From Deltaproteobacteria bacterium (GTDB lineage: Bacteria; Myxococcota; Myxococcia; SLRQ01): DNA of 64,000 nucleotides. Below are positions 20,411 through 28,799 of the stretch, one piece after another (within the stretch, counting starts at the first letter, position 1; every line of letters starts with the position of its first letter). A model generated the notes under the pieces. That model worked only from the letters and a program-made list of their open reading frames with translations. It searched no databases and was not told the DNA's origin. The stretch is from the NCBI GenBank assembly GCA_029210625.1, contig JARGFU010000022.1, forward strand, positions 1-64,000, written 5' to 3'. Both the position numbers and the translations under genes were made by a program.

Positions 20411-21353
20411 ACTGGCGCTGCTCCTCACGCTCGCTCCCGTGGCGGTTCGGGCCGATGTGGTGGAAGCGGTGGGGACCGAGACCACACCGATCGAGCCGGC
20501 GGAGCCCGCGGCCCCCGAGCCCGAGACGGACCCGAAGCTCGAGGCCGCGACGCTCGAGGCCGAGTTCGGGGATCACCTCCTGGAGACCGGCGACGCCTAC
20601 CGGGCCATCACCGCCTACAAGAAGGCCCGCTTCCTCGCGCCCACGCTGCGGACCGGCCTCCTCGAGTACCGCGTCGCGCTGGCCTACCTCGCCGGCGGGC
20701 AGCACCACGCGGCCTGGCGCGCCTCCCGGGAGGTCAGCGGTGAGCCCGCCCTCGAACAGGCCGCCCGGCGCCTCGGCGCGGCCGCCCTCTTCGCCGCCAG
20801 CGAGAACGACGCGGCCATCGGCGAGCTGGGCTCGGATCCCGGCGGCTGGGCGCGCTACCAGATCGGCTGGGCCCACCTGATGGCCTGGCGGACGGAGCCG
20901 GCGCGGGCGGCCTTCCTGACCGTGCCCCCCGGGGACCCCCTCCACCGGGCCGCCGCCGGGCTCGCCGAGGCCCTCGCGCCGCCGGTGCGCCTGCCCCACC
21001 GCAGCCCCGTCCTGGCCGGGATGCTCTCGATCGTCCCGGGCCTCGGCCACCTCTACCTGGGCGACGTCGGCGTCGCCGCCTCGGCCCTCCTCTGGAACGG
21101 CGCCTTCGGCTTCGGCCTCTACCAGACGATCCGGGCCGGGCTCTGGGGCCTGACCGCCCTGGTCGCGGTGCTCGAGTCGGTCTGGTACTTCGGCACCATC
21201 TACGGCGCCGTGGCCGGGGCCCACCGCTTCAACCGTGACGCCCGGCTGAACTGGGCCGATGAGCTGCGCCGCGCCTACGGGCCGCCGGGCGCCCCGCCCC
21301 AGCCCGCCCTCGAGGGGGTGCCTCCCCTCGCGGTCGAGCTCACTCTTCCGTGA
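20391..21353 (+). CDS. Exported TPR-like protein with C-terminal TM2-like membrane helices
   Basis: A 320-aa protein with a signal peptide (ALLLTLAPVAVRA, cleavage near residue 21). Residues ~50-200 are helical with a TPR-like layout (GDAYRAITAYKKARFLAP). Residues ~205-275 resemble the TM2 / DUF5683 type: LAGMLSIVPGLGHLYLGDV, then two membrane helices. Such proteins often neighbour YidD-like genes in myxobacteria, which suggests a shared envelope function, but this is unproven. The start is GTG 20391, preceded by GGAGGAGGAGAGG and overlapping the upstream stop by 4 nt. The GTG lies inside a hexamer repeat, so an error in the start is possible. Confidence 0.8.
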   Translation: MNVYVYGLALLLTLAPVAVRADVVEAVGTETTPIEPAEPAAPEPETDPKLEAATLEAEFGDHLLETGDAYRAITAYKKARFLAPTLRTGLLEYRVALAYLAGGQHHAAWRASREVSGEPALEQAARRLGAAALFAASENDAAIGELGSDPGGWARYQIGWAHLMAWRTEPARAAFLTVPPGDPLHRAAAGLAEALAPPVRLPHRSPVLAGMLSIVPGLGHLYLGDVGVAASALLWNGAFGFGLYQTIRAGLWGLTALVAVLESVWYFGTIYGAVAGAHRFNRDARLNWADELRRAYGPPGAPPQPALEGVPPLAVELTLP

Positions 21354-22674
21354 GCGGCGCGGCGAGCGCCGCCTCGACCTCGGCCAGGTAGCCGCGGGTC
21401 CGGTCGAGCTCGGGGTCCAGCTCGAGGGCGCGCTCGAAGGCGGCCTTCGCCTCCTCGAGGCGCCCGAGGTCACGCGCGGCGAGGCCGAGGAAGGCGTGGA
21501 GCCTGCCCGAGGGCTGCTCGTGCTCGGCGATGGCGCGCTCGAGCTCGACCACCGCCTCCTCGTTGAGGTCCCGGCGGTAGAGCCAGATGCCGTAGCCGGC
21601 CCGCACCTCCGGCGTGCCGTCCCGCTCCACGTAGGCCGCGTAGACCTCCCGGGCGTCCTCGAGCCGCTCCTCCTCGTCGAGGAACTCGACCAGGAGGGAG
21701 AAGACCTCCCAGTCGGTGGGGTCGCGCTCCAGCGCCGAGCGCAGGAAGGCCTCGCGCTTCTGGCGGGCGGCGGCGACCGCGGCCTCGTGGCGCTCGCGGA
21801 TCTCCTGGGCCTCCTCGAAGCGCCCGGCGATCTCGAGGGCCTCGACCAGCTCGTCCGCCACCGCGGCGCTCGCCTGGTTGGCCGAGAAGCGCCGCTGCAG
21901 CCCCTCGATCTCGAGGGCGCTGGTGTCGATGCTGCGCGGGTCGATCCCCGGCAGCTCCATCGCCATCAGGGGCGGGACGCCGACGACCACCCCCAGCAGG
22001 AGGAGCTCGGCGACCACGAAGGCTCGCAGGCGGCGCACCCGGCGCATCCTGGCCCACTCGCGGTCCAGGGGATCCTCCACCTCGGGATCGATCACCACCG
22101 GGGGCGTCCGCCGCCGCGGGGTCACCAGGGTCTTCGCCATCAGATCGGCGAGGCCCCGCCCCTGGGCGTCGGTGAGGATGTTGATGTGCCCCAGGGTGGC
22201 CAGGACGACGATGAAGGCCGCGATGGCGGCGACGAAGAGGGAGAGCCCCACCGGCAGGGTGAAGGACGCCCGCCCGGTGACCGAGCCGACGAAGCCGACG
22301 ATGAGGGTGCCCAGGTAGGCCACCGGGAACCAGCCCCGGCCGATCATCTCCCGGAAGAGGATCTCCAGGAGGTCGAGGCGGTCCCCGTCCCGGGAGGCCA
22401 GCCGGATGCCGAAGAGGGCCATCCCGGCGGTCGCGCCGAAGGCCGTCAGCGGGGCCACCGACCAGATCAGGACCGTGACGAAGATCGCCAGCAGGGGCAG
22501 GGAGCCCCCGGTCAGCACCGTCGCCCCGACGATGAAGGCCGTCGAGAGCAGGATGATGGCCGCCGTGTCGACGGTCCCCGCCAGGATGCGGGGCCCCAGG
22601 GGGGCCGGTCCGGTCGCCGGGTCGGGCGAGTGCTCGAGATCGAAGTCCTTCACGTCCAATTCAATGTGCACCAC
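21340..22674 (-). CDS. RDD-domain membrane protein with TPR repeats
   Basis: About 444 aa. Residues ~18-170 form an RDD-type domain with four hydrophobic helices (ILAGTVDTAAIILLSTAFIV near the start, GMALFGIRLAS in the middle). Another membrane helix (about 213-235) precedes a soluble helical region with TPR-like units (EDAREVYAAYVERDG, GRLEEAKAAFERALELDPEL). RDD proteins are often transporter-like or antiporter accessory proteins; the TPR part suggests a scaffold. No ATG is available, and GTG 22674 or 22671 is the best start, without a clear ribosome site. It overlaps the convergent upstream-strand gene by 14 nt. Confidence 0.75.
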   Translation of the reverse strand: MVHIELDVKDFDLEHSPDPATGPAPLGPRILAGTVDTAAIILLSTAFIVGATVLTGGSLPLLAIFVTVLIWSVAPLTAFGATAGMALFGIRLASRDGDRLDLLEILFREMIGRGWFPVAYLGTLIVGFVGSVTGRASFTLPVGLSLFVAAIAAFIVVLATLGHINILTDAQGRGLADLMAKTLVTPRRRTPPVVIDPEVEDPLDREWARMRRVRRLRAFVVAELLLLGVVVGVPPLMAMELPGIDPRSIDTSALEIEGLQRRFSANQASAAVADELVEALEIAGRFEEAQEIRERHEAAVAAARQKREAFLRSALERDPTDWEVFSLLVEFLDEEERLEDAREVYAAYVERDGTPEVRAGYGIWLYRRDLNEEAVVELERAIAEHEQPSGRLHAFLGLAARDLGRLEEAKAAFERALELDPELDRTRGYLAEVEAALAAPLTEE

Positions 22675-22716
22675 GGATCGGGCGCTGAAAAGGGCCCCCC
22701 GGGGCTCGTTACAGAA

Positions 22717-22731
22717 GGGAGACAGTCTCCC
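22717..22731 (-). terminator. Hairpin terminator of the cysteine-rich lipoprotein gene
   Basis: On the minus strand, GGGAGA-CTG-TCTCCC followed by TTCTGT, 9 nt after the stop of the 22740 gene. Confidence 0.55.
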
Positions 22732-22739
22732 CGCGTGCG

Positions 22740-24230
22740 CTACCGGCAGTAGCCGATGACGGGGCTGCAGTAGTGGGCGAAGACGAAGGGCTCGTCGTCC
22801 CCGGGCATCGTGCAGAAGTTCAGCGGCCCCGGCTCGTTCACCACCCGGTCGTAGGTGCGGCAGATCGTGCCCTCCCGGTCCTGGCAGGACTCGCCGTCCG
22901 AGAGGAAGTCGCAGCCATGGACCACGCTGCCGCAGCCCAGCCCGGAGGGGCAGTCGTCGTCTTCGTTGCAGGGCACGCCGCAGAACTCCCCCTCCCCCTC
23001 CGAGATCTGCCAGAGGCAGGTGTTGGGGTCGAAGCAGCTCGAGCAGTCCTGGCAGAACTGCCCGGCGGTCGGCGTGCACTCGCCGTTCACGCAGAACTCG
23101 AGGTAGCCGCACCAGGGGTTCGCCTCGCACTCGTCCACGCAGCGCCCACCGGCGCAGGAGAGGCGCAGCGGGCAGTCGCCGGTGGTGTTGCACCCCGCCT
23201 CGCACTCCCCGTCCACGCAGAGGTTGCCCAGCGGGCAGTGGACGTCCTGGGTGCACTGGCCGCCCGGCACGCAGACGTCGGCGACGGTGTCGCAGAAGGT
23301 GGTCTGGGGGCAGTCGTAGTTCGAGACGCAGGAGGCCACGGTCTGGCAGAAGCCGAAGCGGTTGCAGAAGCGGTTGTCCCCGCAGTCGCGATCGGTCTGG
23401 CAGGTGCAGCGCCCGGAGGCGGTGTCACAGGAGAGGCGGGAGGGGCAGGAGGCGTCGCTGGTGCAGCGGCAGACCCCGTCGGGGTCCTTCACGAAGCCCA
23501 CCGGGCAGCAGCCGATGCCGGTGCAGACGCAGGCCTGGACCTGGGGCGAGAAGACGTGGTCCTGCGGGCAGCAGGAGTTCGTCGCGCACATGCAGGCGTC
23601 GAGGACCGAGTCGTAGCGGTGCCCCGGCGGGCAGCAGGCGTCCCCTCGGCAGGCGCAGCCCTGCTGCGCCTCGTCCCACTCGGTCTCCAGCGGGCAGCAG
23701 GCGTCCCCGGCGCAGACGCAGCGCTGGGCCTCGGCGTCGAAGACGAAGTCCTCGGGGCAGCAGCCGGCGTCGGCGCAGACGCACTGGCCGAGGGCCTCGA
23801 GGGGGCCGCCGTCGCTGCCCCCGTCCGTACCGCCGTCGCTGCCCCCGTCCGTACCGCCGTCGCTGCCCCCGTCCGTACCGCCGTCGGTGCCGCCGTCCGT
23901 GCCCCCGTCGGTCGCCTCGACCTCGAAGACGAAGCCCTCCCGGCAGCACTCCTCCCCCTGGCAGACGCAGCGGCCCGGCTGGGTGGGATCGACGCGGAAG
24001 CCGGGGGGGCAGCAGACGTCGTCGGTGCAGACGCACTCGCCCTCCTGGCAGGTGTGGCCCTCGGGGCAGACGATGTCCGAGTCGCAGACGCAGTCGAGGC
24101 CGCCGTCGGTGCCCAGGTGCGCCCAGCGGTAGCCCACCGGGCACTTCTCCACGAAGTTCGAGCGCGAGCAGCCGCCGCCGGCCAGGAGGGCCAGGGCGAG
24201 GGCGGTCACGCTGGTGAGGTGGAGGCGCAT
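22740..24230 (-). CDS. Cysteine-rich lipoprotein with Cys-Cys repeats and a TDGG tether
   Basis: A 496-aa lipoprotein (signal peptide ending LLAGGGC, Cys21). The N-terminal half is a repeat of about 23-27 residues with the pattern CVCxGxxCCPxGxxxD, seen about eight times and interrupted at residues ~110-145 by a run of (S/T)DGG units. The C-terminal half has wider spaced disulfide-type repeats resembling Dickkopf/EGF-like eukaryotic modules (CDTASGRCTCQTDRDCG, LCVDGECEAGC). It is probably a disulfide-rich surface adhesin or matrix protein. It is transcribed 5 nt downstream of the vWA-like lipoprotein gene and likely works with it. Confidence 0.85.
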   Translation of the reverse strand: MRLHLTSVTALALALLAGGGCSRSNFVEKCPVGYRWAHLGTDGGLDCVCDSDIVCPEGHTCQEGECVCTDDVCCPPGFRVDPTQPGRCVCQGEECCREGFVFEVEATDGGTDGGTDGGTDGGSDGGTDGGSDGGTDGGSDGGPLEALGQCVCADAGCCPEDFVFDAEAQRCVCAGDACCPLETEWDEAQQGCACRGDACCPPGHRYDSVLDACMCATNSCCPQDHVFSPQVQACVCTGIGCCPVGFVKDPDGVCRCTSDASCPSRLSCDTASGRCTCQTDRDCGDNRFCNRFGFCQTVASCVSNYDCPQTTFCDTVADVCVPGGQCTQDVHCPLGNLCVDGECEAGCNTTGDCPLRLSCAGGRCVDECEANPWCGYLEFCVNGECTPTAGQFCQDCSSCFDPNTCLWQISEGEGEFCGVPCNEDDDCPSGLGCGSVVHGCDFLSDGESCQDREGTICRTYDRVVNEPGPLNFCTMPGDDEPFVFAHYCSPVIGYCR

Positions 24231-24235
24231 GGCTT

Positions 24236-25351
24236 CTAGACGGAGAGGTCGTAGCGGATCTCGACCACCGAGCCCGGCGGGGGCACGTAGTTCCCGAGGA
24301 ACTGGATGGAGAGGGTGGGACCGTCGTAGGTCCAGCCGGCCGCGGCGTCCCGGGGGACCGCCAGGCCGTCGACGGTGACCCGCAGGGTGGCCACCCGCGG
24401 GCTGGCCGAGAGGGGGAAGATCCGGCGCAGGCCCGAGAAGCGCAGGCCCAGCTCCTCCAGGGTGGCGCGGTAGTCGGCGGCGCAGACGCTGGCGTCGATG
24501 CCGCCGGTGAGGGCGGCGACCTGGTGGTAGCGCTCGCCGTTGTCGGCCTCGGCCCAGAGGATGCCCACGTCGTCGGGAGAGACGCAGCCGGAGGGCCGCT
24601 CACCCACGACCACCGAGACCGAGACGGTGTCCTCGTTCCCCACCCCCTTGAGGGCCTTGAAGCGGCGGGCGTAGTGATCGACGTCGCCCAGGGAGTTGTC
24701 GTCCTCGTCCGAGACGATGATGACCGCCAGGTCGGCGCCCTCCCGGAGGAAGCCGGCGTTGGCCCCGGAGATCAGGGGCTCGGTGAGGGCGGCCAGGGCC
24801 GCGGAGAAGCCCTGCTCGTCCTGCACCCGGCTGTCGGGCATCGTCACGTGGGAGCGGAAGGAGGCCACCGGATCCGGGGTGTCGGTGTCGATCACCGTGG
24901 GCGGGCCGATCAGCTCGCCCCGGAAGCCCATCCCGACCTGGATCATGTCGGTGGTGGTCACGCCGATGTGGAAGGAGAGCTGCTCCCGGGTGAGGCTGTC
25001 GATGAAGCGGGTGAAGGCCGCGGCCAGGCGATCCCGCTCGTTGTCCATCGTGCCCGAGTTGTCGATGACCCAGAGGATGTCCACCTGGGCGTCGTCCTGG
25101 AGGAAGGCGTCGATCTGGGAGGGGCCGCGCAGCTCGGGGGGCAGGAGCTCGGGCCGCAGCAGCTGGACCCGGTCCTGGTCCGCGCCGACGTGGAGGGCGG
25201 GCTCGGGCTCGATGGGGCGCACCCGGGCCTTGTAGACCGGCGCGGTGGTGGTCGGCCGGTCGCAGGCGAGGGCGGCCAGGGAGACGACGAACAGCGTCGT
25301 CACCGCCAGGGCCTCCCTCCAGGGCCCGCAGTCGTGGAGCTCCCTCCGCAT
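24236..25351 (-). CDS. Lipoprotein with von Willebrand factor A-like domain
   Basis: A 371-aa protein. The signal peptide ends in a lipobox-like AALAC (Cys30). Residues ~90-270 look like a vWA domain: the MIDAS motif starts with ILWVIDNSGTMDNER (the DxSxT-type motif with DNSGT), then the conserved VIIVSDEDDNS strand. Residues ~275-371 are a beta-rich C-terminal domain. vWA lipoproteins of this type are common in Myxococcota and are thought to mediate metal-dependent protein binding at the cell surface. It lies 5 nt upstream of the Cys-rich lipoprotein gene, so the two form an operon. Confidence 0.85.
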   Translation of the reverse strand: MRRELHDCGPWREALAVTTLFVVSLAALACDRPTTTAPVYKARVRPIEPEPALHVGADQDRVQLLRPELLPPELRGPSQIDAFLQDDAQVDILWVIDNSGTMDNERDRLAAAFTRFIDSLTREQLSFHIGVTTTDMIQVGMGFRGELIGPPTVIDTDTPDPVASFRSHVTMPDSRVQDEQGFSAALAALTEPLISGANAGFLREGADLAVIIVSDEDDNSLGDVDHYARRFKALKGVGNEDTVSVSVVVGERPSGCVSPDDVGILWAEADNGERYHQVAALTGGIDASVCAADYRATLEELGLRFSGLRRIFPLSASPRVATLRVTVDGLAVPRDAAAGWTYDGPTLSIQFLGNYVPPPGSVVEIRYDLSV

Positions 25352-25396
25352 CTTCGCCCTTCAGCCTAGCACCTTCGGGCGGGGGGGAGCGGTCCC

Positions 25397-25834
25397 CTAG
25401 ATGACCCAGGCGAGGCGCAGGCCCAGGAGGGGGCTCCGGTTCAGGACGCCCACCTCCAGGCCGATCTCGAAGGCCTTCTTGCGCAGACCGAAGCCGATGG
25501 CCCCGTGGAAGCGCAGCGTGTCGCCCCCGTCGAAGAAGATCCAGGGGCCGATGAGGCCCTCGAGGTAGACCCGCGAGCGGCCGAACTTCACCCGCAGGTT
25601 CAGATCGATGGGCACCCCGAGGCCCACGCCGGGGGCCAGCAGGGCGACGCCGAAGCGGCCGCCGACGGTGAGCTTGCGGGCCACCGGCGTGTCCACCGCC
25701 AGGGTCAGCTCGAAGATCCCGGCGGCCTCCTCGACCACCCAGTCCGCCCCCAGGCCCAACCGGACCTCGGCGGCGGCAGGGCGGGCGAGCCCGGCGGCCA
25801 GCCCCAGCACCAGCAGCAGGATGGTCTTCTTCAT
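25397..25834 (-). CDS. Small secreted beta-rich protein, probably outer-membrane
   Basis: A 145-aa protein. The first 22 residues are a signal peptide (MKKTILLLVLGLAAGLARPAAA, cleavage after AAA). The mature part alternates hydrophobic and polar residues with many Gly (GGRFGVALLAPGVGLGVPID, RLGLGADWVV), as in small outer-membrane beta barrels. The start is ATG 25834, only 4 nt downstream of the tRNA-Leu 3' end, so the G-run of the tRNA 3' end may serve as the ribosome site. No known family recognised. Confidence 0.75.
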   Translation of the reverse strand: MKKTILLLVLGLAAGLARPAAAEVRLGLGADWVVEEAAGIFELTLAVDTPVARKLTVGGRFGVALLAPGVGLGVPIDLNLRVKFGRSRVYLEGLIGPWIFFDGGDTLRFHGAIGFGLRKKAFEIGLEVGVLNRSPLLGLRLAWVI

Positions 25835-25838
25835 GGTG

Positions 25839-25921
25839 TGGCCCCCCCCGGACTCGAACCGGGATGCCCATAGGACAGCTGATTTTGAGTCAACCGCGTC
25901 TGCCAATTCCGCCAGGGGGCC
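25839..25921 (-). tRNA. tRNA-Leu (anticodon CAA)
   Basis: An 83-nt class II tRNA. Acceptor stem GGCCCCC / GGGGGCC with A73; D arm starting GCGGAATTGG; anticodon stem GTTGA / TCAGC with loop CTCAAAA (anticodon CAA, decoding UUG); long variable arm; T arm CCCGG-TTCGAGT-CCGGG. The CCA end is not encoded. The gene is followed after 4 nt by the start codon of a protein gene, so the transcript probably carries both and is cut by tRNA processing. Confidence 0.95.
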
Positions 25922-25956
25922 CTTCCCCGCCTCAATCTGGTCAGCAGGGAACCACC

Positions 25957-25984
25957 GGTATACAACGCCGCCGCGCATGATCAA
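25957..25984 (-). promoter_or_regulatory. Likely promoter of tRNA-Leu
   Basis: On the minus strand, TTGATC (25979-25984), 16-bp spacer, TATACC (25957-25962), 36 nt before the tRNA 5' end. It overlaps the start codon of the divergent gene at 25977. Confidence 0.5.
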
Positions 25985-26714
25985 CCTCCTCATTTCGCTC
26001 GGTCTCGCCGCTGCCACCACCGTCGGCCTCGGCCTCTACACGGGCTTCGGCCTCGCCTCCTTCCCGGGGGTGGTCGTCGCCATCGCCTCCTACCTGCTGC
26101 TCGCCCGGCGGACGAACAAGCAGCTCGAGGCCCTGATGCCCGAGGTGCAGAAGGCGCTGGCGGCTCGCAAGCCCGAGGAGGCGATCCGGTTGCTGAAGTC
26201 CGCCCGGGAGCTGGGCCGGTGGCAGTTCCTGGTGGCCCCGGTCCTCGACGCCCAGATCGGGATGATCCACTACACCTACCAGCAGAACTTCGAGGCGGCC
26301 CGGCCCTTCCTGGAGCAGGCCTACGTGAAGCAGTGGCAGGCCAAGCTGATGCTGGCCGCGCTCCACTTCCAGAAGAAGCGCTGGGAGGAGATGACCGCCG
26401 CTTTCGAGGAGGCCACCAAGCACAACAAGAAGGCGGGCCTGACCTGGGCCGCCTGGGCGTGGTGCGAGGCCCGGCGGGGCAACAAGACCCTGGCCATCGA
26501 GATCCTGGGCAAGGGCCTGAAGGCCCAGCCCGAGGACGAGAAGCTCAAGGCCAACCTCCTCAACCTCCAGAACGGCAAGAAGATGAAGATGAAGGCCTAC
26601 GCCGAGGAGTGGTGGGCCCTGCTGCTGGAGAAGCCTCCGGTGCAGATGGTCGGCATGGGCGGCAAGCCCGTGCGCGGCGGCATGCGCCAGAAGCGCGGCG
26701 GCCGCCGGCGCTGA
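25977..26714 (+). CDS. Membrane-anchored TPR-like protein
   Basis: A 245-aa protein. Two N-terminal hydrophobic helices (residues 1-21 and ~25-45) anchor it in the membrane. Residues ~55-215 are helical with TPR-like repeats (KPEEAIRLLKSARELGRW, QNFEAARPFLEQAYV, KRWEEMTAAFEEATKHNKKA, KTLAIEILGKGLKAQPEDEK). The C-terminus is very basic (Gly/Arg/Lys-rich). Its role is unknown; a scaffold is likely. A TATACA box at 25959 lies 12 nt upstream of the ATG. Its stop abuts the stop of the convergent tetraheme gene (TGA next to TCA). Confidence 0.75.
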   Translation: MINLLISLGLAAATTVGLGLYTGFGLASFPGVVVAIASYLLLARRTNKQLEALMPEVQKALAARKPEEAIRLLKSARELGRWQFLVAPVLDAQIGMIHYTYQQNFEAARPFLEQAYVKQWQAKLMLAALHFQKKRWEEMTAAFEEATKHNKKAGLTWAAWAWCEARRGNKTLAIEILGKGLKAQPEDEKLKANLLNLQNGKKMKMKAYAEEWWALLLEKPPVQMVGMGGKPVRGGMRQKRGGRRR

Positions 26715-27185
26715 TCAGCGCCCGCGTTCGTGCCGGCGGTGACAGGAGAGGCAGAGGGCGTCGAACTCGTCCCGCAGGGCGCTCTGCCCCTTCCTCACCC
26801 GGTGCGGATCGTGGCAGCTGTGGCAGACCACGGCGTTGCCCTCCCCCAGGGGCCGGGGTGGCTCCATGATCCGCCGCTGGATGACGCCCACCGGGTGGCT
26901 GGCGTGCTCGAAGGTGTGGCAGCGGGTGCAGACCGCGATCGGATCGTCGAGGAGGGCCTTGTCCCGGATGGGGTGACAGGCCTGGCAGACCGGCTTGCCC
27001 TCGTAGGCGTGCGGGTCGATCAGGGCGTCGAGGATCTCGGGGTCGTAGGTGACGAAGCGCAACCCGCGGTACTGCGATGGGGTGAGCGTGCCGAGGTAGA
27101 GCATCACTCCGGCGCCCACCCCCAGCAGCGGCAGGAGCGCCCAGCCCAGCCACCGGGGCCCTTCGCTGCGAGCTGACCTCCCCAC
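26715..27185 (-). CDS. Membrane-anchored tetraheme cytochrome c
   Basis: About 156 aa from GTG 27185. One N-terminal helix (LGWALLPLLGVGAGVMLYLG) would anchor the protein in the inner membrane facing the periplasm. Four c-type heme motifs follow: CQACH, CTRCH, CHSCH and CLSCH. The pattern is like small quinol-linked tetraheme proteins. GTG 27185 is 7 nt after the radical SAM stop and gives the N-terminal helix a short positive start; no ATG fits. It is the last gene of the cytochrome block and probably passes electrons to the giant cytochromes (inference). Confidence 0.8.
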   Translation of the reverse strand: MGRSARSEGPRWLGWALLPLLGVGAGVMLYLGTLTPSQYRGLRFVTYDPEILDALIDPHAYEGKPVCQACHPIRDKALLDDPIAVCTRCHTFEHASHPVGVIQRRIMEPPRPLGEGNAVVCHSCHDPHRVRKGQSALRDEFDALCLSCHRRHERGR

Positions 27186-27192
27186 GCGGCCT

Positions 27193-28707
27193 TCAGCTCC
27201 CGCGCCCGTCGGGGAGACCGCCGTGGCCCGGCGCCGCGAGGTGAGCGTTCTCCCTCTCGAGCCCCTCGAGCATCTTGCGCACCCAGTCGGGCATCTCACC
27301 TCGCAGCCGGGCCATGTCGCCGGCCAGGTAGGAGTGGTTCATCAGGATGGCCGCGACCTTCACCAGGAACTCTCGCTTGAAGGCGGAGAGCTCCCCCAGG
27401 CGCACGAACTTGTCGGCGAAGAACTCGTGGGCCGCGCTCTTCAGGGCGCGGTGCATCTCCTCGAGGGTCATCGCCTCCGGCTTCACCACTGGCTCGACCA
27501 GGTTGAAGCGGGCGTAGTCGCGCACCTCGAGGTGGGGCTCGAGCTCCGGCCAGAGCTGGGTGTAGGGCCAGGGGGTGATCGCCAGGAAGAAGGCCATGTC
27601 GGGGCCGAAGTGCTTGGCCAGCTCGACGGTGGTCCGGATGCTCTCGGGCGTCTCGTCGGGGGTGCCCAGCACGAAGGAGGTCTCCGAGACGATGTCCGCC
27701 TGGTTGATCAGCTCGATGGCCCGCCGGCCCTGCTCGACGCTCGTGTCCTTCTGGTAGAGGTCCAGCGTGTCCTGCCGGGCGGCCTCCACCCCCACGTAGA
27801 TGTGGGAGATGCCGGCCTCCTTGTAGCGAGGGAGGAGCGCCTCGTCCCGGAGGATGTCGTCGACCCGGGTCTCGAGGAGCAGCTCGACCCCCACCTCACG
27901 CTCGATGAGCAGGTCGAGGATGCGGGCCCAGCGCTCGGGATCCACGGTGGGGGTCTCGTCGGCGAGCATCGCGATGTTCACGCCGAAGCGGTCCCGCAGC
28001 ATCTCCAGCTCGGCGACGAAGGCCTCGGCCCGCCGCGGGCGCCAGGAGAGCTCCCAGAAGAGGCGCTGCGAGCAGAAGGTGCAGGCCTGAGCGCAGCCCC
28101 GCGACGAGGAGACCACGGCCAGGGTCGAGCCGGCCTTGGGCCGGTAGGTGTAGGTGGGCCAGTCGACCAGGTCCCAGGCCGCCGGCAGCGCGTCCAGATC
28201 CGAGCTGAGCCGCCGGGTGCCGGTGGTGACGGGGTGACCCCCGTCCCGGTAGGCGATCCCCTGGACCTTTCGTGGGTGGTCCCCCGCGGCCAGGCAGTCG
28301 GCCAGTTCGGCGATCGTCACCTCGCCCTCTCCCCGGACCACGTAGTCGATCTCGGCGTGGAGGTTCAGGACCTCCTCCCACATGAAGGAGGCGTGGGTGT
28401 TGCCCAGGACGGTGATCAGCCCGGGGCGCGCCTCCTTGGCCCGGCGGCAGACCTCGACACAGGCGAGGTAGGAGGCGGTGATCCCCGTGAGGCCGACGAG
28501 GTCCGGGCGCTGGCGCTCGATCTCGGCCTGGATGGTCTCGTGGTCGTCGAAGCGGGCCATCGCGTCGTGGAGGACGACCTCGTGCCCCCGCTCCCGCAGC
28601 GCTCCGGCGAGCGTCACGAAGCCCAGGTTCATCCAGACCCCGGCGGACTCCACCACGCCCGAGTGGTAGGGGGGCGTGATCAACATGATCTTCAGACGCT
28701 TGTTCAA
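27193..28707 (-). CDS. B12-binding-type radical SAM protein
   Basis: A 504-aa protein. The N-terminal ~150 residues have the cobalamin-binding fold pattern (KIMLITPPY, ALRERGHEVVLHDAMA, GLTGITASY), though the DxHxxG motif is not obvious. The radical SAM domain contains CAQACTFC (about residues 204-211), the CxxxCxxC cluster motif, preceded by VVSSSRG. Later segments fit the same class (HIYVGVEAARQDTLDLY, FVLGTPDETPESI). The start is TTG 28707, giving MNKRLKIMLITPPY; ATG 28686 is the alternative. The reaction cannot be predicted. It lies between a giant cytochrome and a tetraheme cytochrome gene, so a modification of heme or of a surface molecule is conceivable. Confidence 0.85.
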   Translation of the reverse strand: MNKRLKIMLITPPYHSGVVESAGVWMNLGFVTLAGALRERGHEVVLHDAMARFDDHETIQAEIERQRPDLVGLTGITASYLACVEVCRRAKEARPGLITVLGNTHASFMWEEVLNLHAEIDYVVRGEGEVTIAELADCLAAGDHPRKVQGIAYRDGGHPVTTGTRRLSSDLDALPAAWDLVDWPTYTYRPKAGSTLAVVSSSRGCAQACTFCSQRLFWELSWRPRRAEAFVAELEMLRDRFGVNIAMLADETPTVDPERWARILDLLIEREVGVELLLETRVDDILRDEALLPRYKEAGISHIYVGVEAARQDTLDLYQKDTSVEQGRRAIELINQADIVSETSFVLGTPDETPESIRTTVELAKHFGPDMAFFLAITPWPYTQLWPELEPHLEVRDYARFNLVEPVVKPEAMTLEEMHRALKSAAHEFFADKFVRLGELSAFKREFLVKVAAILMNHSYLAGDMARLRGEMPDWVRKMLEGLERENAHLAAPGHGGLPDGRGS

Positions 28708-28799
28708 TTCACTCGACCCGAAGTGGGTGATGTACCGTCGCCGCCGCCCACCGGTCAGGGGAGGAGGTCAAGCTACCACGACTCGCTTGCCGGTTCAGT

